A stretch of 64,000 bases of DNA from Ooceraea biroi. Its lineage: Eukaryota; Arthropoda; Insecta; Hymenoptera; Formicidae. Location: the NCBI RefSeq assembly GCF_003672135.1, contig NC_039507.1, forward strand, positions 7,207,624-7,271,623. The letters are read 5' to 3'. This document shows, one piece after another, positions 12,158-23,616 of the stretch. Position numbers and translations under genes: made by a program. The notes beneath the pieces are model-generated. The model had not been told where the DNA came from, searched no databases, and saw only the letters and a list, made by a program, of their open reading frames with translations. Every line of letters starts with the position of its first letter. Position 1 is the stretch's first letter.

Positions 12158-14378
12158 CCCAGCAAACGCAAAATATAACTATTATATAACACAGAAGTAA
12201 CGCGTAATATAACAACTGTTATATGTTATTAATGTTGAGGTTGCATAATTTACATACCGTATATTGACAATCTATAACCCTTATCGCCTTTCGTGATACA
12301 TCGATCTGTCTTCTTGCATAGCACGTAACACTAGATTCATTCTGCACATATGTGGAAACACGAAATTTACTTATTGTGAAAATATTTTTATCTGCAGATA
12401 TATTATTTGACAAATATGTGACAATTACGCTTATCTCAAGACATATCGATACTCCTACCCAAGGAACACACTGAAGTCAAGAAAGAGTCAAAATGACTTT
12501 ATTTTGATTCGAAATAGCCATGATTTTCCATGTGACGAAAATTTGATTTATCATGATATCATCACATACGCTGCTCAGTGACGAAAAAATGATCGATTTT
12601 ACGCTGGCCCTGCAAATTTATAGTAATGTGAAAATGATTTGAAAATGATAAAAAATTCTCAAAATTATATATTCCCGTCAAACACGAAATATAACTATTA
12701 TATATAACACAGAAGTAACGCGTAATATAACAACTGTTATATGTTATTAGTGTTGAGGTTGCATAATTTGCATACCGTATATTGACAATCTATAACCCTT
12801 ATCGCCTTTCGTGATACATCGATCTGTCTTCTTGCATAGCACGTAACACTAGATTCATTCTGCACATATGTGGAAACACGAAATTTACTTATTGTGGAAA
12901 TATTTTTATCTGCAGATATATTATTTGACAAATATGTGACAATTACGCTTATCTCAAGACATATCGATACTCCTACCCAAGGAACACACTGAAGTCAAGA
13001 AAGAGTCAAAATGACTTTATTTTGATTCGAAATAGCCATGATTTTCCATGTGACGAAAATTTGATTTATCATGATATCATCACATACGCTGCTCAGTGAC
13101 GAAAAAATGATCGATTTTACGCTGGCCCTGCAAATTTATAGTAATGTGAAAATGATTTGAAAATGATAAAAAATTCTCAAAATTATATATTCCCGTCAAA
13201 CACGAAATATAACTATTATATATAACACAGAAGTAACGCGTAATATAACAACTGTTATATGTTATTAGTGTTGAGGTTGCATAATTTGCATACCGTATAT
13301 TGACAATCTATAACCCTTATCGCCTTTCGTGATACATCGATCTGTCTTCTTGCATAGCACGTAACACTAGATTCATTCTGCACATATGTGGAAACACGAA
13401 ATTTACTTATTGTGGAAATATTTTTATCTGCAGATATATTATTTGACAAATATGTGACAATTACGCTTATCTCAAGACATATCGATACTCCTACCCAAGG
13501 AACACACTGAAGTCAAGAAAGAGTCAAAATGACTTTATTTTGATTCGAAATAGCCATGATTTTCCATGTGACGAAAATTTGATTTATCATGATATCATCA
13601 CATACGCTGCTCAGTGACGAAAAAATGATCGATTTTACGCTGGCCCTGCAAATTTATAGTAATGTGAAAATGATTTGAAAATGATAAAAAATTCTCAAAA
13701 TTATATATTCCCGTCAAACGCAAAATATAACTATTATATAACACAGAAGTAACATGTAATATAACAACTGTTATATGTTATTAATGTTGAGGTTGCATAA
13801 TTTACTTTGTAACTGCAATATAACTGCGTTATAAAACTGTTATACATTGGTTATAATAATATAACAGTAATATAACTGAAATATGCGATATTATATAACT
13901 GTAATATTTGCATATTATGTCTATGTTATGTATCATTTTTAACATTCAGATGTCGAGTTGTCCGGTAGATGGCTTCGTTTCTCGCATGGAAAATATAATA
14001 CAAGATATATATAGGAACGGTGATCACGGCAGGGCACAACTTGTATCGTAAGTCCATTTCTACGATGAAGTGGTACATTTTTGAACGAATAATAAATAAG
14101 AGGAAAGTACGAACTTGTACATAACGTTTAAGAAAATAAATTAAACATGCACCTGTGGTTGTAGAGAGAGGAAGAAAGAATAAATAATATATATTCCATT
14201 TATGTAACATTTAAATAACATTTTAGTAACACGTTATATTATTGGTATATTACTGCAATTTCGTTTGAGTGGGAAATTACAACTAACATATACGTTACAT
14301 GTAACGAACATGTTACATCGCGTGTTACATTCTGTTATATTATGGCAATATCATTGTTATATGACTGTGTTTGCTGGG
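12158..14378. mobile_element. 2.2-kb TIR element with TATAAC-rich ends
   Basis: The ends are CCCAGCAAACGC (12158) and its inverse GTGTTTGCTGGG (ending 14378), flanked by TG on both sides. Both subterminal zones are dense in TATAAC/GTTATA motifs (about 12170-12230 and 13720-13910; 14230-14365), which could be transposase-binding sites. The interior is occupied by the 518-bp tandem array (12164-13799). No transposase is recognisable. It is a non-autonomous DNA element whose TIR resembles those of the elements at 14521-15772 and 19291-19458 (all start CCCA). Confidence 0.65.
12164..13799. repeat. 518-bp tandem repeat, three full copies plus partial
   Basis: Three near-identical units begin at about 12171, 12687 and 13205, and a partial fourth begins at 13723, a period of 516-518 bp. 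Identity between units looks close to complete by eye. Both outermost junctions read AACGCAAAATATAAC and lack an extra TA, whereas both inner junctions read AACACGAAATATAAC with ATTATATATAAC. That pattern suggests expansion by duplication of one unit between identical edges. Each unit contains a short minus-strand 64-codon ORF of no known family, which I do not regard as a gene. Confidence 0.9.
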
Positions 14379-14520
14379 TGTTAGCATTATAGTCTAGGTC
14401 TTGTACGAATTTTATATCGATCGATAGAAATGATTACGAATTCTAAAAATATTTTTATTTATTGTAATAACTGGTGCGTAATTTGTAACACTGTAAATTA
14501 AAAGTAAAAATGTCTCGATA

Positions 14521-15772
14521 CCCATACAGCACAGAAGCTTGCACCAACATTGCAGCAACGTTGCAACGTTGCAAATTGCAATGCAACAGTACAAAGACAT
14601 TGCAGAGATATATATCCGCAAAATACCAGCACACTTGTAGCAACATGACATTAATATTTCGGAAACATTGCACAATCAAAATTTGTAATTAATTAATATT
14701 AATAATTCATTTTATTAAAACATTGGAGTCTTCCTATCCTAACGAGATTCGTCCAAATCTATTCGACCAATGATGTGTGATGGCCAGAATCTGAGCTCGG
14801 TAATGTATATGTGCATGCGGTGTTTGTCTCTTTCGACTATCTAAAGAACATGTTGGTTGTACGACGCGAGCATCATTCTAAAAGAAAGTAGTTACGTAAA
14901 AGAAAAAGGTAAGTACTTTTTTATAATATTATGTCTAATTATAGCACTTGTGTGCTGTTAATCTTGTATCTATTAATTATAATAGAGAATCACTCTATTT
15001 GCCTATCTCACGGTTTATATCACTATAACTTCAAAATTATGGAAATTCATTAGAAAACTGCATATTAATAGTTGTAATATTTTTAATAACTTTTTCTGTT
15101 ATAGAAGCTGTTCGTGAAATACACAATCATGCCACTGATGCAGAAATTGCTGAATGCGTTTCCAACTGGCTTGCTCAAACTCCGGTTAGGATTGAGAGAT
15201 CAAAGTATGTCATTTTACATATAATTCTATACATACTTGCAGTATGTATATTTTTATGTAATTTTATGCTAATGTATGAATTTTAATTCCTATTTTATTT
15301 TTACAGGCAACATACAAACAAAAACGAAGAAGATTCAATTATTTAATTAAAGGAAAAATATTTTAACATAATTAAAGAAAAAATAATATCTCAAGAAGAG
15401 GATTTTTAAGTTTTTTTTTATAAAGAACAGTTACTTTTTTATAACAAAAATAGAGAAAATGTTTATTTCATTTTTTATTACTATTGTTATATTACATATA
15501 ATTGTCTATTTATGTTAATAAATAAAAATATTGAAGTTATATAAATAAAAATATTTAAAGTATATAATAATGAATAATTATAATTATTGCAAATTCATTA
15601 CATTGCAATATTATTATGACGTTTCGTTGCAATGTTCCGAAAAGCGGACATTTTCACATTCCTGCAATCCCATAGCAATGCTGCAGAAACATTTCGCAGT
15701 GAATTTGCAATGTTGCTACGTTGCGGTGGAAGATTCCTGCAATATATATGCAATCTTTTCGTGCTGTATGGG
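14521..15772. mobile_element. 1.25-kb TIR element with TTGCAA-rich ends
   Basis: The ends are CCCATACAGCACAGAAG (14521) and GTGCTGTATGGG (ending 15772), flanked by TA on both sides. The left end carries repeated GTTGCAA/TTGCAA motifs (14540-14600) and the right end carries the same (15590-15750). A small coding-like segment at about 15106-15206 reads EAVREIHNHATDAEIAEC and then NWLAQTPVRIERSK, ending at a GT donor, with a possible continuation after an AG near 15307. It resembles fragments of insect transposon proteins but I cannot name the family. Probably a non-autonomous or decayed DNA transposon. Confidence 0.7.
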
Positions 15773-18700
15773 TAGTTTTGCGAAGGAAGCATTTTGTATA
15801 CGAAACATCGCTTTGTGCATTAAACTATTATCTATTATCGAAAATATCCTCTATTTTACTGATCAGCAAAGATCAAATTATAAATATGGAGTTATTAATT
15901 CACTTTCTATCGAACTTGACAATAAATAATGCGCGAAATATAATATACCTACACGTCGCCGTAGGAATATAATTTTACAGAAAAAAAGACTTACGGGCCG
16001 CATGTAGCTACTTCCACCGCTATTAACCGACTATAACTGACTATAACTGTGTCAGTAGTACCTTAGTCACTACGAGAAAAGGTGACGTGTGTATCGATAC
16101 GTCAATCTTGCTCATTCAGAAAAACGCACCTTCCACTATCTCCTTACGAGAGACGGAGATTAAGATCGTTTACGTTGCACGCTCGAAGCCAGGTGATTTG
16201 GACGAAAATGCGCGTAAGCTCGATACGCAGCACGGTGCGCTCACCTACTGTTTGCTGACTACGGTAGGTATAACGTTGCAAAGGGCAGTGGCCGGACCTT
16301 ACTGAGCCGTAATGATGTCGTCGCGTGCACGTACGTCGCCGCAATGGGTCGGCAACGGGCCGCCCACGCGCCCGACAGCAACGGCAGTTGCGAAAATGCG
16401 CCGGATGCGCATGATGTGCGGAAGAACGGGAGCATTGATGAAGGGGCATAGGGTAAGCAGCATATTTATGGGATTGCGTATCGAGCGAATTGCACCCGCG
16501 GTTCGGCGTTTTCATACCAAGCGAGGTCCTTGAAAGCGAAGTTACACAATTATAAGATATGATAGTGTAACAATTATGTAATGATTTATACTTGCGAATT
16601 AAATTCTGCGGCAGAAGGATGAGGTTCAGACAGCACGTAAATTATGCTATACTTGGAACCTACGAATAGTTAAAAAAAATGTTATTAAACTACTAATTTA
16701 GTTTTTAAAAATTAATGATTATTAATTATCATTTATATTTAAAATAATGAGAAAGGCTTTAGAATAAAAAATTAATTTTATATTTTATATTAATTTTATA
16801 TGTTATAAATATATATACATTTTCCGGTAATATTTTCTCGCAAACAATTGATATGATTTCTCTCTATTTAAATTTTATATTTTTCAAGCTTTTCGAATTT
16901 ATCGTTTGAGTAAATCAAATATTCAGTTTTATTTATCAGAACCGCGAATGCGTTAAAAAGTTTTTACTTCCTTTTCTATGGTTTTATTGGTTTGTGGTTT
17001 GTTTATGAATTTGTGGTTCAGATTTTCAATTTCAAACTTTTGAATTTTTTCGCAGAAAATAATAAAAATTAGTGAAAGTCATGTATGAGAGAACGGATGG
17101 CCTAACTTGCTTTCCTTCCCTTCCCCATCGCCAATTTTAATTTATACACGCCCTTGCAAAAGAATGTCGCGTGAACGGATGTGTTTCACAATGAGCAGTT
17201 AGCTCGTGCAGCTCCATGAGCTTTATCAGCTATAGTTTTACCTGATGCGAGATTAGATATTAAAACCACGGTGATGGGGATAATAAGTGTACGTATTACG
17301 AAGCCAGGCATTCATGACATATTTTATCATAAATGCGACTATCTAATCCTTGTTGCTTTCTTGCAAATGAGATTTGCAAATTAGACCGATAAGACCTTTA
17401 GTCGGAAAGCTACGCACATTCGGTACTAAACACAGCATTAAATATAAAATGAGATACTGAGCTTTTATGCGCAATAAAATGAAGTTATGGTTAACATTCT
17501 ATATAATTTTATAATTGTCACCATTTTACTTCAAAATATAGAATAAAAACTGCCTCGGCGTTCCTCGCGTATGAATCATGCGTCTCGGACCTCAGTCTTT
17601 ATGACTCACGAGTTTATCAGCTGAATTAAGTATTAATCATTCGTCAGTGGAGCAAATATAACATAAGGAAGTGCGAAATGCGAGATTCATCGTAAGATTT
17701 AGAAAATTGTCAATTGGAACTCGGAGTACCACCAGCATGCGAAAACATTAGATCGAGACTTCGAAATGAGAGACATAAATGAGATTTAATGACATTTATT
17801 CCTATAATAAGGCTTTAAACTCTACAAGAAACTTATTAACGGATACAGCAGGAAAAATCGTGTAGGAAAGATTCTGCGAATGACTGTCACTTACGGGAAT
17901 ACGCATTCCGCCGAATGCCGCACGCATTCTGCTATGCACCATGATGAATACGATTGCGGCGATGAGTCGCAAATTCGGAAGATGAATAATTCAAAGACGA
18001 CCGAAAGACAGCGAGCTTATAGTCCTAATCCGTACAGCAGCTTTGTAAAAAAAAGGAAGAAATTGTAAGAAGCAAGCAAAAGAAAGAATCTATGTTTTAT
18101 ATTAAATTTTATAAAAAACTTGCAAAAATTAAAGAAAATTTCTATTATTGATTAGTTTTATTAATGTTTCGGTTGCCATAAGGTTCAAGTTAAGAATAAC
18201 TTGAAATCAAATCAACGTAAGTAAAATATCCAAAATAATGGACGCAATTGGTCATCATTCCCCTCGATATATTCGATTACGATTAGATTGCGTGTGATCA
18301 GCCAATGAATTTTCGAGATAAATATTCCAGTGTGATGCCGAACGGCTGGTTATTGGAATAAGAGTCCCATGGAATTTTAAGGCTCAATAAACAGAGGAGA
18401 TATCATAAAGATATCGGTTGATATTTGAAGACACATATTATGAGGAAAGCACACTCGCATCGCGCCAGCATCGTCCTAGTGATGAAGCGAATATATCTCT
18501 CCTCCCGTTCTCATTTTACTCCCCCGCGCGTGTAAGTTCTTCAATTTACCGTAATTGGTGAATTTATTATCGTTCCACAGATGCAACTTCGACTATACGC
18601 CGGTACAGTCCCACTGAAGAGTCAAGTAGCTTTAATTACGGCGAGTTGCCGCGCACTGTCCTCTCTTGGAATCATTAAGCTAGCTGGAGCGGGCTGGTCT

Positions 18701-18802
18701 GAAATAACATACGGAGATAAGTCGTAAAATGATACTGTAGCAAATAAATGATATAACGTATACCGTGGAGTCGCAGTTTTTCAAATTTTGACTTAAACAC
18801 AT
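15773..18802. other. Intergenic, no recognised gene; GC-rich patch 16090-16530
   Basis: Between 16090 and 16530 the sequence is GC-richer and holds ORFs on both strands. One plus-strand ORF from 16312 runs into a good donor (CATAGG|GTAAGC at about 16451), so a non-coding or coding first exon is possible, but no domain is recognisable. From 16540 to 18800 it is ordinary AT-rich DNA with no ORF of interest and no clear repeat. Confidence 0.35.
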
Positions 18803-18806
18803 TTAA

Positions 18807-19883
18807 CCCTTCGTGGTCACTCGGGGTCCAAAAGACCCCAACGAAAGTTTAAGGCTTTATATCTTTCTGTTCTAAATTGAAAATTAACTTTTTACTGCCA
18901 TTTACCGGTAGCTTCAAGTACTCTTTTTCCGTTCTAATGCTAGGTATCGCCCGCAGCGCACTAGTATAGAAATAGCAATTATTCAAATAACATTTCCCGC
19001 GTGCTGGGGTCTTCCGAACCCCCTGTGTGACCAACTTGTAATTTGGTATCCAAAATTTGGAAAATTTTGTTTTTGTGATTTTCGCACATATTATCTGTGG
19101 AAAAACGTAAGTGCAAGTTTAAAGACCGAGTCATTTTTTTCTACAAAGGTTATAAGCATTTATTTACACTTATAGATGGCATATGATTTACGGAGTCGTG
19201 AGTTTCAAAATTCCTTGTTGAATGACATTGAAAATACAAATAATTATTAACAATACTTGTAATAATAATAATGTTCTATGTTATATAAACACCCAGATAG
19301 CAGAGAGAGTTCAAAAAGAATTCACTTGTATGTCGCCAATTCTGAGTTCATTTTCAGATGCAAAAAGAATTCTAAGAACTCTTTTTGCATCTGAAAATGA
19401 ACTCAGAATTGGTGACATGACAAATGAATTCTTTTTGAACTCTCTCTGCTATCTGGGTACACTTATTTTTCCATAATTGTAGATTTTATTTATCTCGAAA
19501 ATGATCCACTTTAAGTCTGAAAATAAATACCTTTTTTGAAACGTGCATTATAGTACTATTTTTTAAATTAAAGTATTACATCTCCACAATATGACCCTAA
19601 ATTTCTATCGCAAAATAATAAAAATTTAAAAAGTTATAATTTGTTTAGTGAAAAACTCGGTTTTTCACCATTTGTAAATTCGTGAATTGTTTTAGTTATG
19701 TTACAATTAAAATTTGCATAAAAAGCCTATTTCTCTTTGTTATACAAGCTTTCAAATTTATTATGTAATTTTGTAATTCAAATTGGATGAATAGTGTAAA
19801 CACGGCAACCATTTAAAGTTGGTGGGGTCTATTGGACCCCATGTGACCATTACGTGATTTTCTAGAAGTGTGACCACGAAGGG
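18807..19883 (+). mobile_element. piggyBac-like non-autonomous element, copy A (1077 bp)
   Basis: TTAA target duplications (18803-18806 and 19884-19887) flank inverted ends CCCTTCGTGGTCAC. Just inside each end is a palindrome of the type GGGGTCCAAAAGACCCC. The TTAA target site and CCCTT start are diagnostic of piggyBac-like elements. The interior has no transposase; the 61-codon ORF near 18849-19034 is not convincing. A 168-bp hairpin transposon (19291-19458) is nested inside. An identically sized copy lies inverted at 20910-21986. Confidence 0.85.
19291..19458. mobile_element. 168-bp hairpin MITE (copy 1), nested in piggyBac-like copy A
   Basis: Almost the whole element is one inverted repeat. 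The arms start ACCCAGATAGCAGAGAGAG and meet near 19374 at AAAGAATTCTAAGAACTCTTT. The flanking dinucleotide AC occurs on both sides. The same element sits at the equivalent site in the inverted copy at 20910-21986, so it inserted before that host element was duplicated. Confidence 0.85.
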
Positions 19884-20507
19884 TTAAACACATTTTTTAT
19901 ATATTATTATGTACACATATAAAAAGAATTAAATATGAACAATGCTTTTGTGATCTGTTAGAAAATAAAATTGGAAGATAGAGATCTAACTTGATACTTG
20001 AAAAATGATATATTCAGCTGCCACGATCGCACGCTTCAGTTCTTGAAACCTGACTTGAAGCAGAGGTGACAGGACACTTGTCCGATTTATAATAAAAAGA
20101 AACTCTGGAAGACTTCTTTTACGTCACAGCCAGGGGGTATTTTTATATCTTGATTAGATTTTACACGCGAGTGTCATTTATGACAAAATCGGACAATCGG
20201 ACGGATTTTCTGGCGCGGAATTTCCACCAAACCACTCGGCTCTCGGCGTGTCCTCGCTATTGTCGTAGATCGTTTCGCGGTCTGGCGAAAATTTGCATCT
20301 CTATACGGGAATAGTCGAGCTGACATAAACCAGTTTATCATACTAACTTTTCGAGCGCGAAAACGTGACACGTGAACGCGATCAAATTCGCAACGACATT
20401 CCGCAGCACGCGGATCGTTTCGATTGTCATCGCGTATTGTCGGCTTTGTCGATCGGCTGTGCGGTTGACACGCGGCTGATGCGCGAGAAATCAAAATGTG
20501 CTGGAAA

Positions 20508-20533
20508 ATGCAAATGCAAATGCAAATGCAAAA
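20508..20533 (+). promoter_or_regulatory. Overlapping octamer (ATGCAAAT) tandem repeat
   Basis: The hexamer AAATGC is tandemly repeated four times, giving three perfect overlapping ATGCAAAT octamers (20508-20515, 20514-20521, 20520-20527) and a fourth with one change. ATGCAAAT is the classical POU-domain octamer. It may be only a microsatellite, but the exact motif match is notable upstream of a neural gene. Confidence 0.35.
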
Positions 20534-20645
20534 CGTACGACTACCAAAGATGATCGTCCAGATTCGTCGTCCGCCACGACGAAATCTATAAATGGGCGTC
20601 ATTTACGCTCGTTGTTCATGCCCTGTCGTGCGTACATCCCTTTTT

Positions 20646-20698
20646 TGTGGGAACCTGGACATCTCTCTCTCCCGTGGCGCGATTCGAACTCGTGGGAA
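20646..20698 (+). promoter_or_regulatory. Two candidate Su(H) sites
   Basis: TGTGGGAA (20646-20653) and CGTGGGAA (20691-20698) both match the Su(H) consensus YGTGRGAA on the same strand, 45 bp apart and about 2.9 kb upstream of the bib start codon. bib acts in Notch-dependent neurogenesis, so Notch-responsive input would make sense. The second site overlaps a tRNA-like B box, so chance or SINE origin is possible. Confidence 0.25.
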
Positions 20699-20909
20699 TA
20701 AAGAGTCGCCGACCTGTGTCAAGTGCAATACGCGACGCGGCGCGCCGGTTCGTTTATCTAGCTTATTTTCGTCGCGTTCGCAGAGGCGCGAACTAGACGT
20801 ACGAACTTCACTCGCGCGTCATGAGATACGCGCATGCATGTGGTTAATGATACGCGTGTTTAGACTTAAGTATCTCAACTGAACGCAACACGCGCGTTGC
20901 TATCCTTAA

Positions 20910-21986
20910 CCCTTCGTGGTCACACTTCTAGAAAATCACGTAATGGTCACATGGGGTCCAATAGACCCCACCAACTTTAAATGGTTGCCGTGTTTACACT
21001 ATTCATCCAATTTGAATTACAAAATTACATAATAAATTCGAAAGCTTGTATAACAAGGAGAAATAGGCTTTTTAAACAAATTTTAATTGTAACATAACTA
21101 AAAAAATTCACGAATTTAGAAATCATGAAAAACCGAGTTTTTCACTAAACAAATTATAACTTTTTAAATTTTTATTATTTTGCGATAGAAATTTAGGGTC
21201 ATATTGTGGAGATGTAATACTTTAATTTAAAAAATAGTACTATAATGCACGTTTCAAAAAAGGTATTTATTTTCAGACTTAAAGTGGATCATTTTCGAGA
21301 TAAATGAAATCTACAATTATGGAAAAATAAGTGTACCCAGATAGCAGAGAGAGTTCAAAAAGAATTCATTTGTCATGTCACCAATTCTGAGTTCATTTTC
21401 AGATGCAAAAAGAGTTCTTAGAATTCTTTTTGCATCTGAAAATGAACTCAGAATTGGCGACATACAAGTGAATTCTTTTTGAACTCTCTCTGCTATCTGG
21501 GTGTTTATATAACATAGAACATTATTATTATTACAAGTATTGTTAATAATTATTTGTATTTTCAATGTCATTCAACAAGGAATTTTGAAACTCACGACTC
21601 CGTAAATCATATGCCATCTATAAGTGTAAATAAATGCTTATAACCTTTGTAGAAAAAAATGACTCGGTCTTTAAACTTGCACTTACGTTTTTCCACAGAT
21701 AATATGTGCGAAAATCACAAAAACAAAATTTTCCAAATTTTGGATACCAAATTACAAGTTGGTCACACAGGGGGTTCGGAAGACCCCAGCACGCGGGAAA
21801 TGTTATTTGAATAATTGCTATTTCTATACTAGTGCGCTGCGGGCGATACCTAGCATTAGAACGGAAAAAGAGTACTTGAAGCTACCGGTAAATGGCAGTA
21901 AAAAGTTAATTTTCAATTTAGAACAGAAAGATATAAAGCCTTAAACTTTCGTTGGGGTCTTTTGGACCCCGAGTGACCACGAAGGG
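20910..21986 (-). mobile_element. piggyBac-like non-autonomous element, copy B, inverted
   Basis: Same 1077-bp length, ends (CCCTTCGTGGTCAC), subterminal GGGTCC/GGACCC palindromes and nested hairpin as copy A, in opposite orientation. TTAA duplications flank it at 20906-20909 and 21987-21990. By eye the copies differ at only a handful of sites, so the duplication or transposition is recent. With copy A it forms a 1.08-kb inverted repeat separated by 1.0 kb. Confidence 0.85.
21335..21502. mobile_element. 168-bp hairpin MITE (copy 2), nested in piggyBac-like copy B
   Basis: Reverse complement of the hairpin at 19291-19458, with the same ACCCAGATAGCAG ends. Small differences include GGCGACATACAAGTG against GGTGACATGACAAATG in opposite arms; that mismatch is internal to both copies and simply swapped by orientation. 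Confidence 0.85.
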
Positions 21987-21990
21987 TTAA

Positions 21991-23616
21991 TAGCTTTTGT
22001 TAGAATGCACCATTCATCTTCGTGCGTTTACGTTTGCTGTTTCGTTAGTTTGCCGCGTAAATACGCGCTCTTTTACGCAATAATGAGCGTAACGTGGCAC
22101 TTATTACTAATTACTGTAATCAGTGAAATAGGTACTTGCGCCGCCTTATCGTGATAATTCATTAACACTCGCAATAATAGTCTTGAATAAATAACTTATA
22201 CAAATATCTTTATAAAGTTGATAGAAAATTCATTTGATTATATCGGTTACGCTTGGTTTCTAACTTCGCTTAATCCTATCTTAGTAATTCTCCTAGATCG
22301 ATCGAGATCTGCCATGATTTATTACTATCTAGAATCAGAGGGCTGTCTTTATAGTCTATTCTTATATAACGAGATAGTTTGGAATATACCTTTTATAATA
22401 CAGCTATCTGATTGGCTAACCAATATTTTAAAATCGTATTTAAGCCTAATACAAGAACGGACTATGAATCCTGTTCAAATATTATAGAAATAATTACATG
22501 ATTACACAAACCTGCTAAAGAATCGCTTATTTCAAGACAGCAATCTCTTTTTCTCTCTTTCCATGGTATAAGTGTATAATTAACCAATAACATATTCTCT
22601 TAATTAATGTACGTGAATGATGAAGAATTGTGAGTTAAGTAAGTTTGTAAACAGTAGTTCGAACCCGAAAGATGTATATACACTCGAAAGATATAAACAT
22701 GGCTATTTTCCCCAATCCAGCAAGTATTGTATTATTGTTTAAAATTCTCTGAGTCGTTGGGCATGCCTGGCATTGATCACAATATTATTACGACAAATCG
22801 ATTCCGCTAATCCTTTGGTTGCAAGTTGGACCAAAAAATTTAACACACCTCTTTTATATTTCAATATTAATATATTTAATATTCCAATATAATATTTAAT
22901 ATTCCAAATGTTTTCTACTCCAATTTTGTGGCATAATTATCACAGTATAATTATCACGTAAACGTGATATATACAAGTGTGCGGAAAGGTCAACGTTTTC
23001 AGTGCTCAAATTTGGAAAATTTGGAGCAAAGCTTAAAGGATCGGGGTTCGAAGTACCCACCAAAGTCCAGCGGTGGGGTGGTAATAATGGTGGTGCAGTC
23101 CAATGATACCGCTGTGCACGCTACATTATACACCAACGCGCGGGCATGGAGTATCAAGAGTGGGGGTGGCGAAGGCGCGTACCCTCCGCGCGGGGCCTGC
23201 TTGTCCGCGTCGCTGGCGCGGTCCGTCACTCGCGAGCGCGTTGCCACTGCGGCAGCTTCGGTGCATCCTGCCTGCTGCGGGGTTCGTTTCGCGCCTGTCT
23301 CGTCTCGAGTTCAGAGTTGTTCCTCCGAAGGGATTCTCGCGGCCGAAGGGACCACCGAGGACCAAGAACGATTTTCGAGTTTTCACGCCGGAGTAAAACC
23401 GTAACTATCGATACCGATCGCGCGGCAACGAGATCGCCTGTGATCACGTGACCGCGGTCCTTTGTACTTTCGTACTCGACGATTGATTGGGAAGTGCCCT
23501 CGCGCAATCGCGGCCCGCGCGGGGAACATGTTCTGAGATCGAGGGTACACCCACTTCGACCTTGTCGCCGTTTCTCCTCGACTTGTGTGATCGAACACCG
23601 GAAATCGAACGGAAAG
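21991..23616 (+). promoter_or_regulatory. Upstream and 5'UTR region of bib
   Basis: The AT-rich part to about 22960 shows nothing recognisable. From 23040 the sequence becomes CpG-rich, as for a promoter and 5'UTR. A perfect DRE core TATCGATA lies at 23406-23413 and an E-box CACGTG at 23445-23450. ORFs here in several frames are GC-rich shadows. Reading upstream of the chosen bib ATG in frame reaches only a GTG (23494), so ATG 23617 is the supported start. Confidence 0.5.

Larger units (their letters stand above)
19888..20905. other. 1.0-kb spacer between the inverted piggyBac-like copies
   Basis: No known gene. The right half (20200-20880) is GC-richer than its surroundings and contains the ATGCAAAT repeats (20508-20533) and two GTGGGAA motifs (20646-20698). 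The short region 20680-20700, read on the minus strand (CGAGTTCGAATCGC), also looks like a tRNA B box, so part of it may be SINE-derived. Because bib starts 2.7 kb downstream, this could be upstream regulatory DNA; that is inference. Confidence 0.35.

Noticed and set aside
12219..13449. Three identical 64-codon minus-strand ORFs
   Set aside because: They repeat only because the 518-bp unit repeats. No family match, and composition is that of AT-rich non-coding DNA.
12158..13799. CRISPR-like or phage repeat array
   Set aside because: Units are 518 bp with no unique spacers, and the genome is eukaryotic.
18849..19034. 61-codon ORF in the piggyBac-like elements as a transposase remnant
   Set aside because: It has no catalytic motif or zinc-finger pattern of piggyBac transposase and spans the terminal repeat.
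23494..23616. Upstream in-frame extension of bib
   Set aside because: It begins with GTG, not ATG, and lies in CpG-rich 5'UTR-like sequence. ATG 23617 is the first supported start.
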